64,000 bases of DNA from Flavobacterium inviolabile (GTDB taxonomy: Bacteria; Bacteroidota; Bacteroidia; Flavobacteriales; Flavobacteriaceae), in contig NZ_CP058278.1 of assembly GCF_013389455.1 (NCBI RefSeq), positions 1,860,001 through 1,924,000 on the forward strand. Reading direction: 5' to 3'. The translations under genes and the position numbers were made by a program. The notes beneath the pieces were generated by a model. The model was not told where the DNA came from. It ran no database searches and was given only the letters and a program-made list of their open reading frames with translations. Positions 53,437 through 62,718 of the stretch are shown one piece after another (position 1 is the stretch's first letter; the number at the start of each line of letters is the position of its first letter).

Positions 53437-54390
53437 TTATTTTCGTGTGATAACCTTTTCAGCAGCTGCAAAAATAGCCTGATTGTTCAACTGGTATTTC
53501 TCCATTAACTGATCCGGTGTTCCGCTTTCGCCAAAACTGTCCTTAACGGCTACATATTCCTGTGGTGCAGGATTGTTTAACGATAATGTTCTGGAAACAC
53601 TTTCGCCTAAACCGCCAAGCATATTGTGCTCTTCAGCAGTAACAACACAACCTGTTTTAGCAACCGATTTAAGAATTGCTTCTTCATCCAGTGGTTTTAT
53701 CGTGTGGATGTTGATTACCTCGGCAGAAATACCTTTTGCTTCCAAAGCTTCTGCAGCAACCAAAGCTTCCCAAACCAAATGTCCGGTAGCGATAATTGTA
53801 ACATCAGTACCTTCGTTTAATACGACAGCCTTACCAATTTCGAATGTTCCGTTTTCCGGAGTGAAGTTAGGTACAGACGGTCGGCCGAAACGCAGGTAAA
53901 CCGGTCCGTGGTGCTCAGCAATAGCTAATGTAGCTGCTTTTGTCTGATTGTAATCACAAGTGTTGATTACCGTCATTCCAGGCAGCATTTTCATCAAACC
54001 GATATCTTCAAGGATCTGGTGTGTAGCACCATCTTCTCCTAATGTTAATCCGGCATGCGAAGCACAGATTTTAACGTTTTTATCGGAGTAAGCTACCGAC
54101 TGACGAATCTGGTCGTAAACCCTTCCGGTAGAAAAGTTAGCGAAAGTTCCGGTAAAAGGAATTTTGCCGCCAATAGTCATTCCCGCTGCAATTCCAATCA
54201 TGTTAGCTTCTGCAATCCCGATCTGGAAAAAACGTTCCGGATGATTTTTTTTGAAATCATCCATTTTTAATGAACCGATCAGGTCAGCGCAAAGTGCTAC
54301 TACATTTTCATTTTTTTGACCAAGTTCTGTAAGTCCGGCTCCAAAACCAGAGCGCGTATCTTTATTTCCTGTGTTTGTATATTTTTTCAT
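53437..54390 (-). CDS. tktB: Transketolase, C-terminal subunit
   Basis: 317 residues: pyrimidine-binding domain ('RFFQIGIAEANMIGIAAGM' with the catalytic-type Glu, 'GEDGATHQILEDIGLM') and C-terminal domain ('VTAEEHNMLGGLGESV'). It pairs with the N-terminal subunit encoded 42 bp upstream on the same strand to give a two-subunit transketolase of the pentose-phosphate pathway. The split form is usual in Bacteroidota, so no frameshift is suspected. Confidence 0.92.
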   Translation of the reverse strand: MKKYTNTGNKDTRSGFGAGLTELGQKNENVVALCADLIGSLKMDDFKKNHPERFFQIGIAEANMIGIAAGMTIGGKIPFTGTFANFSTGRVYDQIRQSVAYSDKNVKICASHAGLTLGEDGATHQILEDIGLMKMLPGMTVINTCDYNQTKAATLAIAEHHGPVYLRFGRPSVPNFTPENGTFEIGKAVVLNEGTDVTIIATGHLVWEALVAAEALEAKGISAEVINIHTIKPLDEEAILKSVAKTGCVVTAEEHNMLGGLGESVSRTLSLNNPAPQEYVAVKDSFGESGTPDQLMEKYQLNNQAIFAAAEKVITRK

Positions 54391-54432
54391 TTGTTGACGT
54401 AATTAAAAGAATTTAAAAATTAGAAAGATCGA

Positions 54433-55281
54433 TTAATAATCTCCTAAAGTTTCCGGATTTTGAGCTAAAGCACTTTCCAATTGTGTATCGTTTGGTGCTT
54501 TCCCGTGCCATGCGTGTGTGTGCATCATGAAATCAACACCGTTACCCATTTCGGTATATAGCAATACACAAACTGGTTTTCCTTTTCCGGTTCTTGATTT
54601 GGCATCAGTCATACCATTGATGATAGCCTCAAGGTTGTTTCCTTCTTTTATCTCAAGAACATCCCATCCGAAAGCCTCAAATTTGGCTCTTAAATCGCCT
54701 AAGGATAAAACTTCTTCTGTTGTTCCGTCAATTTGTTTTCCGTTTAAATCTACGGTAGCAATATAGTTGTCTACTTTTTTAGCAGAAGCATACATCGCCG
54801 CTTCCCAGATTTGCCCTTCCTGTAACTCACCGTCACCATGTAAACTGTAAACAATATGGTTGTCACCGTTTAATTTTTTGGTTAGCGCAGCTCCGATGGC
54901 AACAGACATTCCTTGTCCTAATGAACCTGAAGCAACACGAATTCCCGGTAACCCTTCATGCGTAGTCGGGTGCCCTTGTAAACGGGAATTGATAAGGCGG
55001 AAAGTAGCTAATTCAGCAACAGGGAAATACCCGCTTCTTGCTAATACGCTGTAAAAAACCGGCGAAATGTGACCATTGGACAGGAAGAAAAGATCTTCAC
55101 CGCTACCATTCATGTCAAAACCTTCTTTGCGGTCCATTAAATGTTGGTAAAGGGCTACTAAAAATTCGGTACAGCCAAGTGAACCTCCAGGGTGTCCTGA
55201 ATTTACAGCATGAACCATACGAAGAATATCTCTTCTAACCTGAATTGTTAAGTCGTTTAATTGTTGAGTGTTAGGCTTCAT
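54433..55281 (-). CDS. tktA: Transketolase, N-terminal (thiamine diphosphate-binding) subunit
   Basis: 282 residues: 'NSGHPGGSLGCTEFL' near the N-terminus, 'LGQGMSVAIGAAL', and the ThDP/Mg motif 'HGDGELQEGQIWEA' followed by Asn ('VDLNGKQIDG'). It binds the cofactor's diphosphate and works with the C-terminal subunit downstream. Start ATG at 55281 fits the family. Confidence 0.92.
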   Translation of the reverse strand: MKPNTQQLNDLTIQVRRDILRMVHAVNSGHPGGSLGCTEFLVALYQHLMDRKEGFDMNGSGEDLFFLSNGHISPVFYSVLARSGYFPVAELATFRLINSRLQGHPTTHEGLPGIRVASGSLGQGMSVAIGAALTKKLNGDNHIVYSLHGDGELQEGQIWEAAMYASAKKVDNYIATVDLNGKQIDGTTEEVLSLGDLRAKFEAFGWDVLEIKEGNNLEAIINGMTDAKSRTGKGKPVCVLLYTEMGNGVDFMMHTHAWHGKAPNDTQLESALAQNPETLGDY

Positions 55282-55458
55282 TTTTTATGTAAAAGTTAAA
55301 CTATGGCAAAAATAGTTTTATTTTAAAGATGTACCAACTCTTTTTGTTTTTTAGTTTCAGATTTAGCACGTAATAATTTCGCTTAATGATAGGAGGAAAC
55401 GCTTTAAATGTAGTACTTTTAGTAACTTTTTAATTGTATCCCCTTTTCGGTTTAACAG

Positions 55459-56661
55459 ATGAAACGTTTTTTAGATATTTATTTGGATTCGTATCGCGGT
55501 TTGTCAAAACCCGCATGGATGCTTGCGCTGGTTATTTTTATCAACAGAAGCGGAGCCATGGTGCTTCCTTTCTTAGGGATTTATATGACGGAAGCTCTGC
55601 ACTTTTCGCTAAAGGAAGCCGGTACGGTACTAAGCTGTTTTGGTCTGGGAGCGGTAACCGGTTCCTGGTTAGGCGGCTGGCTGACGGATAAAGTAGGACA
55701 TTTTAAAGTGCAGACGGTAAGCTTATTGCTGTCGGTTCCGATGTTCTGCCTGCTGCCGCTATTTAAAACGGTGGAAACACTGGCGGTAGGAATATTTATA
55801 TTGAGCGTGATTACCGATTCGTTCCGGCCGGCCAATTCCGTTTCGGTGGCATACTATGCCAAACCGGAAAATATTACCCGTGCTTTTTCGCTCAATCGTA
55901 TGGCTATTAACCTTGGATTTTCCATAGGTCCTGCTTTGGGCGGCTTGCTGGCAATTATATCCTACAGCTGGCTTTTTTACGGCAATGCGATCGGTGCTGT
56001 TTTGGCCGGGCTGTTATTCTTCTTTTATTTCAGAAACAGAAAAGGGAACGAAAACGTATTGAAAAAAGAAGCGGATGCGGCGGCAGAAGCTAAAGAAGTT
56101 TCTCCGTACAGGGACAGACAGTTTATCTGGTTCAACATACTAACGGCTCTATATGCAATCTGTTTCTTTCAGTTGCTGAGTACACTGCCTTTGTTTTATA
56201 AAGAAGTCCATAAATTAACCGAAGCAGACATCGGGATATTGCTGGCCTATAGCGGTTTTGTGGTCTTTGCGCTGGAAATGCTGCTGGTGCATATTGCCGA
56301 ACGTAAAATGACATCGGCACAGGTAATCATTTTAGGAACGATTTTATGCGGCTTGTCGTTTATAATGCTGGTACTGCCGGGTAAATACCTGGTATTGTAT
56401 GTGTCCATGTTTGTTTTGTGTATCTCGGAAATCCTGGTAATGCCGTTTGTGGCTACCGTGACGGTTCAGCGTTCCGGAGCAACAAACAGAGGCGCTTATA
56501 TGGGATTTGGCGCCCTGGCCTATTCTGCGGCCCATATCGTATCGCCTTATTTGGGAACCCGTGTAGCCGATTTTTACGGATTTGATACGCTGTGGATCGG
56601 AACCGGAGTACTGACTGTTTTTATTGCCTTTGGATTTTACGTTATAATGAAGAAAATGTAA
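55459..56661 (+). CDS. MFS transporter
   Basis: 400 residues with twelve predicted membrane helices. The MFS motif after helix 2 is 'GGWLTDKVGHFKVQ' (a variant of GxxxDrxGrk/r). A central loop at about 190-220 is rich in Lys/Glu. It resembles proton-coupled drug or small-solute exporters of the 12-helix class. The substrate cannot be inferred. Monocistronic. Confidence 0.87.
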   Translation: MKRFLDIYLDSYRGLSKPAWMLALVIFINRSGAMVLPFLGIYMTEALHFSLKEAGTVLSCFGLGAVTGSWLGGWLTDKVGHFKVQTVSLLLSVPMFCLLPLFKTVETLAVGIFILSVITDSFRPANSVSVAYYAKPENITRAFSLNRMAINLGFSIGPALGGLLAIISYSWLFYGNAIGAVLAGLLFFFYFRNRKGNENVLKKEADAAAEAKEVSPYRDRQFIWFNILTALYAICFFQLLSTLPLFYKEVHKLTEADIGILLAYSGFVVFALEMLLVHIAERKMTSAQVIILGTILCGLSFIMLVLPGKYLVLYVSMFVLCISEILVMPFVATVTVQRSGATNRGAYMGFGALAYSAAHIVSPYLGTRVADFYGFDTLWIGTGVLTVFIAFGFYVIMKKM

Positions 56662-56773
56662 GTAAAACAATTGCTTATTATTATTTCGGCGGATTTGTTT
56701 AAAAAGAATATTAAATAAAGACGCAATCGTTAATATTTTCTAAGGAACTCCCAATCGAATAGTTGAATTCGAT

Positions 56774-56781
56774 TATCTTTG
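56774..56781 (+). promoter_or_regulatory. -7 promoter element of tgt
   Basis: TATCTTTG fits TAnnTTTG, 19 bp before the tgt ATG. Confidence 0.5.
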
Positions 56782-56800
56782 CCGATTGTAAAAAGTAAGT

Positions 56801-57931
56801 ATGAAGTTCGATTTATTACACAAAGACCCGTTGTCAAAAGCCAGAGCGGGAAGTATAACTACAGATCACGGTGTTATTGAAACACCAATATTTATGCCTG
56901 TCGGAACAGTTGCTTCCGTTAAAGGAGTGCATCAGCGAGAATTAAAAAACGATATTAATCCCGATATTATTTTAGGAAATACCTATCATTTGTATTTGCG
57001 CCCACAAACCGAAATATTGGAAAAAGCGGGTGGATTGCACAAATTCATGAACTGGGACCGGAATATATTAACGGATAGCGGCGGTTATCAGGTATATTCC
57101 CTTTCTTCCAATAGAAAAATTAAAGAAGAAGGTGTAAAATTCAAATCGCACATTGACGGATCCTATCATTTTTTCTCACCGGAAAATGTGATGGAAATCC
57201 AGCGTACCATCGGAGCTGATATTATCATGGCATTCGATGAATGTACGCCATACCCTTGTGATTACCGGTATGCAAAACGTTCGATGCACATGACCCACCG
57301 TTGGTTGGACAGATGTATTGCACATTTGGATAAATTACCGTTTAAATACGGATACGAACAAACATTTTTCCCGATTGTACAGGGAAGTACCTATAAAGAC
57401 CTGCGTCAGCAGTCGGCAGAATACATTGCCGGTGTAGGAGCGCAGGGTAATGCCATCGGAGGACTTTCTGTAGGGGAGCCTGCAGAAGAAATGTATGCGA
57501 TGACAGAAGTGGTTACGGCCATTTTACCGGAAGACAAACCGCGTTATTTAATGGGAGTGGGAACACCGGTTAACATCCTTGAAAATATAGCATTGGGAAT
57601 TGACATGTTCGATTGTGTGATGCCAACGCGTAATGCCCGTAACGGAATGTTATTTACAGCTAACGGTACAATTAACATTAAAAATAAAAAATGGGAAGAC
57701 GATTTTTCCCCAATTGACGAAATGGGAATTACTTTTGTAGATACCGAATACTCAAAAGCCTATTTACGCCATTTATTTGCTGCTAACGAATACTTAGGGA
57801 AGCAAATCGCAACCATTCATAACTTAGGGTTTTATATGTGGCTGGTTCGCGAAGCCAGACAGCATATTTTAGCAGGTGATTTTTATGCATGGAAGGAAAA
57901 AATGGTAAAACAGATGAGCCAACGTTTATAA
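56801..57931 (+). CDS. tgt: tRNA-guanine(34) transglycosylase
   Basis: 376 residues. Active-site motifs 'DSGGYQVYSLS', 'AFDECTPYPCDYRYA' and 'FDCVMPTRNARNG' are intact, including the nucleophile Asp. It exchanges G34 for the queuosine precursor in tRNAs with GUN anticodons. The zinc motif CxCxxC that normally precedes 'S(R/K)AYLRHL' is missing: Gly, Thr and Asp stand at the three Cys positions ('DEMGITFVDTEYSKAYLRHL'), while the His in TIHNL remains. The rest of the zinc-site region aligns without gaps, so this is a real substitution, possibly shared by related Bacteroidota. Confidence 0.93.
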   Translation: MKFDLLHKDPLSKARAGSITTDHGVIETPIFMPVGTVASVKGVHQRELKNDINPDIILGNTYHLYLRPQTEILEKAGGLHKFMNWDRNILTDSGGYQVYSLSSNRKIKEEGVKFKSHIDGSYHFFSPENVMEIQRTIGADIIMAFDECTPYPCDYRYAKRSMHMTHRWLDRCIAHLDKLPFKYGYEQTFFPIVQGSTYKDLRQQSAEYIAGVGAQGNAIGGLSVGEPAEEMYAMTEVVTAILPEDKPRYLMGVGTPVNILENIALGIDMFDCVMPTRNARNGMLFTANGTINIKNKKWEDDFSPIDEMGITFVDTEYSKAYLRHLFAANEYLGKQIATIHNLGFYMWLVREARQHILAGDFYAWKEKMVKQMSQRL

Positions 57932-57964
57932 TGCTAACAATTAATTTTCTATTCTAACTTGCGA

Positions 57965-59041
57965 ATGAACATAATCGATAAATATATCCTAAAACGGTAT
58001 TTAGCAACCTTCTCGGTCATGTTATTAATGTTTATTCCTATAGGAATCGTTATTGACGTCTCGGAGAAGATCAATAAAATGCTTGCTAATAAAGTACCTT
58101 TAGTAGCCATTTTAAAGTACTATTACGATTTTACAATATATTTTGCCAATTTACTTTTCCCGATATTCCTGTTCCTTTCCGTAATATGGTTTACCTCGAA
58201 ACTGGCAAATAACACCGAGATCATTGCGATTTTAAGTTCCGGAATTTCGTTTAGCCGTTTTTTACGGCCGTACATTATCGGGGCAACGTTAGTATCGCTG
58301 TTTTCATTGGTTATGGGATTCTTTCTGGTGCCCAAGGCAAGTCAGGGATTTAACGATTTCCGTTACAATTACCTGTCCAGTAATCCAACCGTCAGGGAAA
58401 ACCAGGATGTTTACCGGCAGATTAGTAAAGACGAATTTATCTATGTGAGTAATTTTAACTACGAATCCAAGATAGCGTTCAACTTTACCCTTGAAAAATT
58501 TAAAGGCGATCAGTTAGAATATAAAATCAATGCCAGCCGTATAAAATGGAATCCTGCCGACAGTACGTACACCTTATTCAATTACAGCAAGCGTACCATT
58601 GGAGAACTGGATGATAAAATTGAAAAACAGGAACAAAAGGACATGATTCTGGATTTTGACCTGGAAGATTTAACACCGGTTGTTTATGTTGCAGAAACCA
58701 TGACCTTAGGAGAACTGAACCGGTTTATCGAAAAGGAAAAACAACGTGGTTCCCCCAATATCAACACCTATCTGGTTGTCAAATATAAAAAATACAGTAT
58801 CCCTGTTTCGGCATTTATCCTGACCATTATTGCCGTTTCGGTTTCTTCCATGAAGCGAAGAGGAGGAATGGGTGTAAACTTAGCCCTGGGAATTGCGATA
58901 GCCTTTACCTTTATTTTCTTTGACAAGATTTTTGGAACACTGGCCGAAAAATCCAGCGTACCGCCTTTAGTGGCCGTATGGTTCTCTAATTTTGTTTTTG
59001 GAATTTTAGCGATTTACCTACTTAGAAATGCCAAACGATAA
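57965..59041 (+). CDS. LptF/LptG family permease
   Basis: 358 residues from the ATG at 57965; a TTG two codons earlier is less likely. Three N-terminal helices ('LATFSVMLLMFIPIGIVIDV', split; 'NLLFPIFLFLSVIWF') and three C-terminal helices surround a periplasmic jellyroll domain (about 130-250). This is the YjgP/YjgQ family that moves lipopolysaccharide from the inner membrane to the Lpt bridge. Bacteroidota often have single LptF/G-like genes. It overlaps the next gene by 14 bp. Confidence 0.88.
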   Translation: MNIIDKYILKRYLATFSVMLLMFIPIGIVIDVSEKINKMLANKVPLVAILKYYYDFTIYFANLLFPIFLFLSVIWFTSKLANNTEIIAILSSGISFSRFLRPYIIGATLVSLFSLVMGFFLVPKASQGFNDFRYNYLSSNPTVRENQDVYRQISKDEFIYVSNFNYESKIAFNFTLEKFKGDQLEYKINASRIKWNPADSTYTLFNYSKRTIGELDDKIEKQEQKDMILDFDLEDLTPVVYVAETMTLGELNRFIEKEKQRGSPNINTYLVVKYKKYSIPVSAFILTIIAVSVSSMKRRGGMGVNLALGIAIAFTFIFFDKIFGTLAEKSSVPPLVAVWFSNFVFGILAIYLLRNAKR

Positions 59042-59915
59042 TATTAAAAGTTACTTAAACCTCCATCTAATTGTTTTTATATGGGGGTTTACCGCTATTT
59101 TAGGCGGATTGATTTCCCTGGAAGCCCTGCCTTTGGTGTGGTATCGCATGATGGTAGCGGTATTTCTGGTATTACTTTACCTGTTATACCGAAAAAGACC
59201 GATAGCCGTTTCCGGGACTACGCTCGTGAAATTCCTTTTGGGCGGATTGGTCATTGCGCTGCACTGGCTGACCTTCTTTATGGCAATTAAAGTTTCCAAC
59301 ATTTCCGTAACATTAGCCTGTCTGTCTACCGGCGCTTTCTTTGCCTCATTTCTGGAACCCATTTTTTATGGAAGAAAAATGATCTGGTATGAAGTGCTTT
59401 TCGGCCTGATAGTCGTGTTGGGATTGGGAATCATCTTTAATGTGGAAGGCGACCATGTTAACGGAATAATCTTAGCGCTGACCTCGGCATTTTTATCGGC
59501 ACTTTTTTCAGTGATCAACGGGAAGTTTGCCCAAAAACATGACGCAGGAGTCATCACTTTTTATGAACTGCTGGGCGGTGTCGGATTTCTGACGGTTTAT
59601 ATGCTGGTATCCGGATATTTTACCCGGGAATTCTTTGTACTGAGCTTATCCGATTGTATCTGGCTGCTGGTTTTAGGATCAGTTTGTACAGCCTATGCCT
59701 TTTTAGCCTCAGTGAAAGTCATGAAATATTTAAGCCCGTATACCGTAATGCTGACGATTAATCTGGAGCCTATTTACGGAATTATATTAGCCGTTTTGGT
59801 TTTCCGGGAAAAAGAAAAAATGAGCCCTTCTTTTTATGTGGGAGCGGCCATAATACTGCTTACGGTTCTGCTAAACGGAATCGCCAAGAACTATAAAAAA
59901 ATAAAAACAAATTAA
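59028..59915 (+). CDS. EamA family transporter (DMT superfamily)
   Basis: 295 residues with ten hydrophobic segments in two EamA repeats ('FIWGFTAILGGLISLEALPLVWYR' region; 'FYELLGGVGFLTVYM' and 'LTINLEPIYGIILAVLVFREKE'). A drug/metabolite exporter fold. Substrate unknown. Overlaps the lpt gene by 14 bp, suggesting translational coupling. Confidence 0.87.
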   Translation: MPNDNIKSYLNLHLIVFIWGFTAILGGLISLEALPLVWYRMMVAVFLVLLYLLYRKRPIAVSGTTLVKFLLGGLVIALHWLTFFMAIKVSNISVTLACLSTGAFFASFLEPIFYGRKMIWYEVLFGLIVVLGLGIIFNVEGDHVNGIILALTSAFLSALFSVINGKFAQKHDAGVITFYELLGGVGFLTVYMLVSGYFTREFFVLSLSDCIWLLVLGSVCTAYAFLASVKVMKYLSPYTVMLTINLEPIYGIILAVLVFREKEKMSPSFYVGAAIILLTVLLNGIAKNYKKIKTN

Positions 59916-59946
59916 TAAATTGTTACTACAATATAAAATGATAATT

Positions 59947-59954
59947 TATCTTTG
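59947..59954 (+). promoter_or_regulatory. -7 promoter element of accA
   Basis: TATCTTTG fits TAnnTTTG, 33 bp before the accA start. Confidence 0.5.
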
Positions 59955-59987
59955 TAGCTCAAACTAAACCCAAAAAGGTACTAAAAA

Positions 59988-60941
59988 ATGGAATATTTAG
60001 ATTTTGAACTTCCTATTAAAGAACTTGAAGATCAGTTAGATAAATGTCAGATAATCGGGCTGGAATCGGATGTTGATGTTTCTAATACGTGCAAACAAAT
60101 TGAGAAAAAATTAGAAGAAACCAAGAGAAATATATATAAAAATCTAACGGCATGGCAACGTGTTCAGCTTTCGAGACATCCAAGCAGACCGTACACGATG
60201 GACCATGTCAGAGCCCTTTGCGGGGATACTTTCCTGGAACTTTTTGGAGACAGAGGCGTTAAGGACGACAAAGCAATGATTGGCGGACTTGGTAAAATTG
60301 GCGGACAGTCGTTCATGATTGTCGGACAACAAAAAGGATACAATACGAAAACCAGACAATTCCGTAACTTCGGAATGGCAAATCCGGAAGGATATAGAAA
60401 AGCACTTCGTTTAATGAAAATGGCCGAAAAATTCGGAATCCCTGTAGTTACATTAGTAGATACTCCGGGAGCATATCCGGGATTGGAAGCAGAAGAAAGA
60501 GGACAAGGGGAAGCTATTGCCAGAAACATCTTCGAAATGATTCGTCTGAAAGTGCCTATCATCACGGTTATCGTTGGTGAAGGAGCTTCAGGTGGAGCTT
60601 TGGGAATTGGTGTTGGTGATAAAGTTTACATGTTGGAAAATACCTGGTATTCTGTAATTTCTCCGGAATCGTGTTCTTCTATTTTATGGAGAAGCTGGGA
60701 ATACAAAGAGCAGGCTGCCGAAGCGTTGAAATTAACTTCTTTCGATATGAAAAAACAAAAGTTAATTGACGATATTATCCCGGAACCGCTTGGTGGTGCT
60801 CATTACGACAGAGAAACGACTTTCAGAACCGTTGAACAATATATCACCAAAGGATATAACGAGTTGAAAGACTTATCAACAGAAGAATTAGTGGCTCAGC
60901 GTATGGAAAAATACAGTAGAATGGGTGAGTATAAAGAATAA
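59988..60941 (+). CDS. accA: Acetyl-CoA carboxylase carboxyltransferase subunit alpha
   Basis: 317 residues. Family motifs: '[19 protein letters not shown]', '[20 protein letters not shown]', '[22 protein letters not shown]' (split by a turn) and '[21 protein letters not shown]'. It transfers carboxyl from biotin to acetyl-CoA with AccD in fatty-acid synthesis. The length is canonical. A terminator follows. Confidence 0.96.
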   Translation: MEYLDFELPIKELEDQLDKCQIIGLESDVDVSNTCKQIEKKLEETKRNIYKNLTAWQRVQLSRHPSRPYTMDHVRALCGDTFLELFGDRGVKDDKAMIGGLGKIGGQSFMIVGQQKGYNTKTRQFRNFGMANPEGYRKALRLMKMAEKFGIPVVTLVDTPGAYPGLEAEERGQGEAIARNIFEMIRLKVPIITVIVGEGASGGALGIGVGDKVYMLENTWYSVISPESCSSILWRSWEYKEQAAEALKLTSFDMKKQKLIDDIIPEPLGGAHYDRETTFRTVEQYITKGYNELKDLSTEELVAQRMEKYSRMGEYKE

Positions 60942-60966
60942 TCGAAATTACCTTACAAATCATAAC

Positions 60967-60998
60967 ATCCGGAGCCTTACAGCTTCGGATTTTTTTTA
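60967..60998 (+). terminator. Terminator of accA
   Basis: Stem ATCCGGAGC/GCTTCGGAT, one G-U pair, with an 8-base T-tract. Confidence 0.8.
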
Positions 60999-61084
60999 AC
61001 TATTAACATTTTTTGAGAGGTTATGAACAGCACAAGACTAACAACTCAAAATATATTCACCTAAAAATTGGCTACCTTAGCAAT

Positions 61085-62632
61085 ATGGAAAACCTCAAAA
61101 ATGTAAACCCAAACAGAGTAGATAAAACTACTATTATTAATCTGGAAAAAGGCAAATTACCACCTCAGGCATTAGACCTTGAAGAGGCGGTTCTGGGTGC
61201 CATGATGATTGATAAAAAAGGAGTGGATGAGGTTATCGATATTTTACAACCCGATGCTTTTTACAAAGATGCCCACAAGCATATCTTTGAAGCCATTGTA
61301 GAACTTTTTAACGATACACAGCCGATTGACCTTCTGACCGTTTCCGCACAGCTGCGAAAAAACGGGAAGTTAGAATTAGCCGGAGGCGATTTTTACCTGA
61401 TTCAGCTGACTCAGAAAATATCATCTTCCGCACACATTGAGTTTCACTCAAGAATTATATTGCAGAAATACATTCAGCGAAGCCTTATCAAAATTTCAAA
61501 TGAAATTATTGAAGAATCGTATGATGAAACGACCGATGTATTCGACTTGTTGGACAAAGCCGAATCCAAACTGTATGAAGTAACGCAGGGAAACATTAAA
61601 AGAAGTTCCGAAACGGCACAAAGTTTAGTGATCCAGGCAAAAAAACGTATTGAAGAAATTGCCAATAAAGAAGGATTGAGCGGAATCCCTACCGGTTTCC
61701 ACGATCTGGATAAACTTACTTCCGGTTGGCAGCCTTCCGATTTAATTATTATCGCAGCACGTCCGGGTATGGGTAAAACCGCATTCGTACTTTCAATGGC
61801 AAGAAATATGGCTATCGATGCCGGAGCACCGGTTGCTTTGTTCTCGCTGGAGATGTCATCCGTACAGCTGATCACCCGTTTGATCTCTTCCGAAACCGGT
61901 TTGTCTTCTGAAAAACTGCGTACCGGAAAACTGGAAAAACACGAATGGGAACAACTTTCCATTAAAGTAAAAGACCTCGAAAAAGCACCTTTATATATTG
62001 ACGATACCCCGTCACTGTCCATTTTCGATTTACGTGCAAAAGCCCGTCGTCTGGCTTCCCAGTACGGAATCCGTATGATTGTGATCGATTACCTTCAGTT
62101 AATGACGGCCGGCGGTAACGGAAAAGGCGGCGGCGGAAACCGTGAGCAGGAGATTTCCACCATTTCCCGAAACTTAAAAGCCCTGGCAAAAGAGTTAAAT
62201 GTTCCGGTAATTGCACTGTCACAGCTATCACGTGCGGTGGAAACCCGTGGAGCCAGTAAGCGACCGTTGCTTTCCGACTTACGTGAATCCGGAGCGATTG
62301 AGCAGGATGCCGATATCGTATCCTTTATTTACCGCCCGGAATATTATAAAATTGACGAATGGGATGACGAAGAGCGTTCGCCAACACAAGGTCAGGCAGA
62401 ATTTATCGTAGCCAAACACCGTAACGGTGGATTGGATAACATTCGTCTGAAATTTATCGGAAATCTGGGTAAATTTGACAACCTGGACGATTTCGGTTCT
62501 CCTTTTGACGAATTGCCATCCCGAATGAATATGGACGATAATCCTTTCATCACCAAAAACCTGCCATCGGCTAATGAAGCTTTCGGAAGCAACATGAACA
62601 GTTTTGACGACGACAGCGATGTTCCGTTCTAA
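61085..62632 (+). CDS. dnaB: Replicative DNA helicase
   Basis: 515 residues from the ATG at 61085 (MENLKNVNPNRVDK); the frame reaches 61013 but only through non-ATG codons. N-terminal DnaB domain ('PPQALDLEEAVLGAMMID'), linker, then a RecA-type helicase with Walker A 'ARPGMGKTAFVLSMA', Walker B 'MIVIDYLQLM', and 'LSQLSRAVE'. It unwinds DNA at the replication fork as a hexamer. No intein is present. Confidence 0.96.
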   Translation: MENLKNVNPNRVDKTTIINLEKGKLPPQALDLEEAVLGAMMIDKKGVDEVIDILQPDAFYKDAHKHIFEAIVELFNDTQPIDLLTVSAQLRKNGKLELAGGDFYLIQLTQKISSSAHIEFHSRIILQKYIQRSLIKISNEIIEESYDETTDVFDLLDKAESKLYEVTQGNIKRSSETAQSLVIQAKKRIEEIANKEGLSGIPTGFHDLDKLTSGWQPSDLIIIAARPGMGKTAFVLSMARNMAIDAGAPVALFSLEMSSVQLITRLISSETGLSSEKLRTGKLEKHEWEQLSIKVKDLEKAPLYIDDTPSLSIFDLRAKARRLASQYGIRMIVIDYLQLMTAGGNGKGGGGNREQEISTISRNLKALAKELNVPVIALSQLSRAVETRGASKRPLLSDLRESGAIEQDADIVSFIYRPEYYKIDEWDDEERSPTQGQAEFIVAKHRNGGLDNIRLKFIGNLGKFDNLDDFGSPFDELPSRMNMDDNPFITKNLPSANEAFGSNMNSFDDDSDVPF

Positions 62633-62643
62633 AAAATAAAATT

Positions 62644-62668
62644 AAGCCTGCATCTGTAGGCTTTTTTT
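62644..62668 (+). terminator. Terminator of dnaB
   Basis: Stem AAGCCTGC/GTAGGCTT-type with T-tract directly after dnaB. Confidence 0.7.
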
Positions 62669-62693
62669 ATGAGTTTTTATTTTTGAAATCACT

Positions 62694-62701
62694 TATCTTT
62701 G
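62694..62701 (+). promoter_or_regulatory. -7 promoter element
   Basis: TATCTTTG fits TAnnTTTG, 17 bp before the ATG at 62719; this also argues against the longer frame starting at 62683. Confidence 0.5.
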
Positions 62702-62718
62702 AAAATAAATCAATTGTA

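Noticed and set aside
53437-55281. A frameshifted transketolase
   Set aside because: Two separate subunits are the normal arrangement in this phylum and both have proper starts and stops.
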